Below, piece by piece: positions 61,555-64,000 of a DNA stretch of 64,000 bases (position 1 is its first letter; each line of letters opens with the position of its first letter). The notes under the pieces were generated by a model. The model was not told where the DNA came from. It ran no database searches and saw nothing but the letters and a program-made list of their open reading frames with translations. This DNA comes from Thermomicrobiales bacterium (lineage in GTDB: Bacteria; Chloroflexota; Chloroflexia; Thermomicrobiales; UBA6265). A program made the position numbers and the translations under genes. The stretch covers positions 310,001 to 374,000 of the forward strand of contig JAHBVL010000004.1 of assembly GCA_019637585.1 (NCBI GenBank), read 5' to 3'.

Positions 61555-62733
61555 ATGGCAACCAACTACCGAGACCTTCTCGACAAAACCCGATCTGAGA
61601 TCGTCAATATCGACAACGACCAGGCCGAACGACTCCGCCGCGAAGGGGTCCCGTTCATCGACGTGCGCGAACAGGACGAGGTCGAGCAGGGGATGATCGA
61701 CGGCGCGACCTACATTCCTCGCAGCTTTCTCGAATCGCGCATCGAGAATGTCGCCCCGGACAAGGATGCCCCGGTGGTGGTCTATTGCGCGGGCGGGGCG
61801 CGCTCGGCCTTCGCCATCAAGGCGCTCGAAGCGCTTGGTTATTCAAACGCGCTCAACCTTTCCGGCGGCTTCAATTCATGGAAGATCTCGGATCTGCCAT
61901 GGAGGGTGCCGCAGAGCTTCACGCCCGAACAGCGACGCCGGTACAGCCGCCATTTTCTCCTCCCCGAAGTGGGGGAAGCAGGACAGCGCAAGCTCCTCGA
62001 CACGAAAGTGCTGATGATCGGAGCGGGTGGTCTCGGCTCGCCGGCGACGCTCTATCTGGCCGCGGCGGGTATCGGCACGATCGGACTGGTCGATGACGAT
62101 CTCGTCGATGACTCGAACATGCAGCGGCAGGTCGCACACACCACCGACCGGATCGGAATGCCAAAGGTCGAATCAGCCAGGATCGCCATCGAGTCGATCA
62201 ACCCGGATGTGGTGGTGAACACCTACCAGACCCGGCTTTCGAAGGAAAACGTGCTGGACATCTTTGCCGGCTACGACATCATCTTCGACGGCACGGACAA
62301 TTTCGCCAGCCGCTATCTGATCAATGACGCCTGCGTGCTGCTGGACAAGCCGAACATCCATGGCAGCATCTTCCGGTTCGAGGGTCAGGCAACGGTTTTC
62401 CATCCGCCGGCCGGTCCCTGCTACCGCTGTCTCTTCCCCGATCCGCCGCCGCCGGAACTGGCGCCCAACTGCGCCGAAGCGGGCGTTCTTGGCGTTCTTC
62501 CCGGCACGATCGGACTCATCCAGGCCACGGAAACGATCAAGATCGCGCTGGGCATCGGCGAGTCGCTGGTCGGGCGGCTTCTGGCCTACGATGCGCTCTA
62601 CCAGGAGTTCCGCGAGCTCAAACTCGACCGCGATCCTGCCTGTCCGATGTGCGGCGACAACCGAATCACGTCGCTCGACGACATCGAGTACACGGACGTC
62701 GGGTGCCTGATTCCGGCTTTTGCTGCCGATTAG
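61555..62733 (+). CDS. moeB: Rhodanese-MoeB/ThiF fusion (sulfur-carrier adenylyltransferase)
   Basis: A 392-residue E1-like enzyme that would activate a sulfur-carrier protein (MoaD/ThiS type). The N-terminal rhodanese domain (residues 15-115) has its active cysteine at 78 in VVVYCAGGARS. The E1 domain has IGAGGLGSP (156-161), ASRYLINDACVLLDKPNIHGS and zinc cysteine pairs CYRC and CPMC. The more usual order is E1 then rhodanese; here it is reversed. ATG 61555 gives the normal MATNY start. Sulfur transfer for molybdopterin or thiamine is likely. Confidence 0.9.
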   Translation: MATNYRDLLDKTRSEIVNIDNDQAERLRREGVPFIDVREQDEVEQGMIDGATYIPRSFLESRIENVAPDKDAPVVVYCAGGARSAFAIKALEALGYSNALNLSGGFNSWKISDLPWRVPQSFTPEQRRRYSRHFLLPEVGEAGQRKLLDTKVLMIGAGGLGSPATLYLAAAGIGTIGLVDDDLVDDSNMQRQVAHTTDRIGMPKVESARIAIESINPDVVVNTYQTRLSKENVLDIFAGYDIIFDGTDNFASRYLINDACVLLDKPNIHGSIFRFEGQATVFHPPAGPCYRCLFPDPPPPELAPNCAEAGVLGVLPGTIGLIQATETIKIALGIGESLVGRLLAYDALYQEFRELKLDRDPACPMCGDNRITSLDDIEYTDVGCLIPAFAAD

Positions 62734-62775
62734 CCAGGCAAAGACCAATCGAACCTGGCGAGCCATCGGGACCAT

Positions 62776-62875
62776 CGTAGCGGTGCCCGGCGTGCGCCCT
62801 TTTCGCGGAGTCGGCGATCGTTCGATCGGATGGACACCGTGTGCCTGAGGAGGGCGCACGCCGTGCGCCCCTACG
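62776..62875. repeat. Imperfect inverted-repeat element with 50-nt loop
   Basis: Arms 62776-62800 and 62851-62875 match as reverse complements at 22 of 25 positions and enclose a 50-nt loop. Arm sequence differs from the 54984 element, but the geometry (arms ~26 bp, loop ~50 nt) is the same. Confidence 0.85.
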
Positions 62876-62959
62876 GTCACGCGCCGTCAACTTGCTGTGC
62901 GTGTGCCGGTAATGCCCGCAGGTTCGTGCTCGGGAATGGGCACGGCGGAACCCCCGACC

Positions 62960-63682
62960 TCATTCCTGTTCATCCCAGGTGATGCCACTGCAATTCGTCT
63001 TTGCCCACTGCTGCAGCGGCGCCGGATCACCGAGTTCGGCCTTGTTGTAGATATCGCCGATGAACCGGATTCCCTCCGGATCATCTGTCCGGATCGACGC
63101 CAGCATCGTCCTCAGACGGGCAAGAGCATCATCGATTGTCGTCTGATCGCCCTCCGCCATGGCATCGAGCAGGGTGAACTCCCAGGCGCACATGTTTCTC
63201 AAGCGGATCATCGTGTCTTCGCCGCCGACCTCGAAAAGCGAGTCGGGATAGTCGTAAAGCCACGCGGTAATCGACTCGATGGTCTGGTAGTAGTTCGGGG
63301 GCCACTCGTAGTTGGGGTAGTTCGCTTCCAGCGCCAGCACGACCTCATCGAGGGTGAACATGCCGTCGTGGTCGCTGTCGAAACTCGACGTGATGGTTGG
63401 CAAGGGAGTCGACGACGGCCCGGGCGTCGGTGTGTTCTTGGCAAATGTCTCGCCACCCCCTTCGACCGCCACCTGCGTTGGCGCAGGTGATCGAGTCGCT
63501 TCCGCCGCTCCAGGCGACGAGGTTGCGGCGACCGGACTCTCGTTCGAGGTGGATGCTGGTGACTCCGTCGCTGCCGTTGATGTGGGTGTGGGATCCGATG
63601 ATCCGCCTCCGCACGCGCTCAGCACCAGCACAATCGAACAAACGAAGACAAAGACCGCCCGCTGCGTTGTAGCCGACAACAC
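62960..63682 (-). CDS. Hypothetical lipoprotein with EF-hand-like motif
   Basis: A 240-residue predicted lipoprotein. The signal peptide ends in VLSACGGG (lipobox). A Ser/Thr/Pro-rich linker runs to about residue 95. The C-terminal part begins with DSDHDGMFTLDEV, an EF-hand-like calcium-binding loop, and continues with helical segments and two cysteines (NMCAWEF, KTNCSGITW). No named family is recognised. It lies next to a partial cupredoxin gene on the same strand. Confidence 0.78.
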   Translation of the reverse strand: MLSATTQRAVFVFVCSIVLVLSACGGGSSDPTPTSTAATESPASTSNESPVAATSSPGAAEATRSPAPTQVAVEGGGETFAKNTPTPGPSSTPLPTITSSFDSDHDGMFTLDEVVLALEANYPNYEWPPNYYQTIESITAWLYDYPDSLFEVGGEDTMIRLRNMCAWEFTLLDAMAEGDQTTIDDALARLRTMLASIRTDDPEGIRFIGDIYNKAELGDPAPLQQWAKTNCSGITWDEQE

Positions 63683-63718
63683 ATTTCTCCTTGCTATGCA
63701 CCTGATGCTCAGACTGTG

Positions 63719-64000
63719 TCAGGTCGCGATCAAGACCCCGGCCATTCCCGCCTCCCGGTGTCCGGCGATCGCGCAGTAGAAGTCCCACTCACCCGCGTCC
63801 GGCGGAGCGATGGAGATGTACCGGGTTTCGCCGGGCGGCACATCGACTGAGATGCCCAGATCGGGAATGGTCAGGTTATGGTTCGCGTCCCCGATGTTGA
63901 CGAGCTCCACCACTGACGTCACCAGCGCTGGCAGCTCGATAGAGCCCGGGTCGAAAAAGATGTCACTGAGGAAGATGGTGGCATCGCTCTCCTCCTGGAA
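63719..64000 (-). CDS. Cupredoxin-domain protein (5' end outside window)
   Basis: The visible 93 residues form the C-terminal part of a plastocyanin/azurin-like cupredoxin. The copper-ligand set is visible: His in GDANHNLTI, then Cys, His and Met in WDFYCAIAGHREAGMAGVL. The frame stays open to the window edge, so the N-terminus (probably a signal peptide) is missing. The GTG at 63922 is internal. It probably carries electrons outside the cytoplasmic membrane. Confidence 0.87.
   Translation of the reverse strand, partial: FQEESDATIFLSDIFFDPGSIELPALVTSVVELVNIGDANHNLTIPDLGISVDVPPGETRYISIAPPDAGEWDFYCAIAGHREAGMAGVLIAT

Overview
The window looks like a chromosomal segment of a Chloroflexota bacterium, probably of the Thermomicrobia/Sphaerobacter lineage. 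The base composition is GC-rich, GTG and TTG starts are frequent, start and stop codons often overlap, and several families are typical of that group (LLM oxidoreductase, BKACE, opine dehydrogenase-like, AAA-LuxR regulators, Uma2, DUF4260). The placement is an inference from gene content; no rRNA or tRNA gene is visible to anchor it.

Layout. 3-4840: a suf iron-sulfur assembly operon (sufB cut by the window edge, sufD, sufS, sufU, Rieske protein). 5062-7804: an FUSC-type membrane protein and an amidohydrolase on the minus strand. 8062-16465: an ArsR regulator followed in one operon by a Hyf-type membrane-bound [NiFe] hydrogenase (B, C, E, F, G, H and I-like subunits). 16554-22833: secreted proteins (CAP/SCP with five SH3b repeats, a Tat-type protein, a zinc metallopeptidase) and a glycine-rich protein. 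23109-29162: citrate synthase, an LLM oxidoreductase, and a three-gene operon of a tandem FGE-like protein, an opine dehydrogenase and a flavin monooxygenase-like protein. 29159-30265: an Xre/RES toxin-antitoxin pair. 30359-36127: minus-strand glycosyltransferase, aroA, M29 aminopeptidase and gamma-glutamyltransferase. 36239-38309: HD and NYN proteins and small hypotheticals. 38633-46279: LarA-family protein, two serine beta-lactamase-fold proteins, nuclease, formate-THF ligase, DUF1269. 46303-46997: a DUF559 endonuclease gene bracketed by 95-bp direct repeats. 47061-59117: BKACE enzyme, two AAA-LuxR regulators each followed by a membrane-anchored cupin-like protein, a D-2-hydroxyacid dehydrogenase, a sulfatase-superfamily protein and an epimerase. 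59214-64000: transsulfuration enzyme, DUF4260, Uma2, rhodanese-MoeB fusion, lipoprotein and a partial cupredoxin.

How the genes fit together. The Suf genes supply Fe-S clusters of the kind the hydrogenase needs. The hydrogenase lies in a cluster resembling the mycobacterial Rv0081-Rv0087 locus, also headed by an ArsR-type regulator. No formate dehydrogenase, CO dehydrogenase or Hyp maturation gene is in the window, so its electron donor is unknown.

Two points stand out beyond the gene list. First, the window is full of dispersed repeats: heptamer-period arrays, ~100-bp long-arm hairpins with ~50-nt loops, a CCCTCTCCC palindrome family and a chromosomal 'cagacccccgtgtctg' family. One set is inserted in frame within the hydrogenase large subunit. 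Second, aroA is interrupted by an exact 29-nt Illumina P5 adapter sequence plus a homopolymer, so the apparent aroA disruption is an assembly artefact and not biology.
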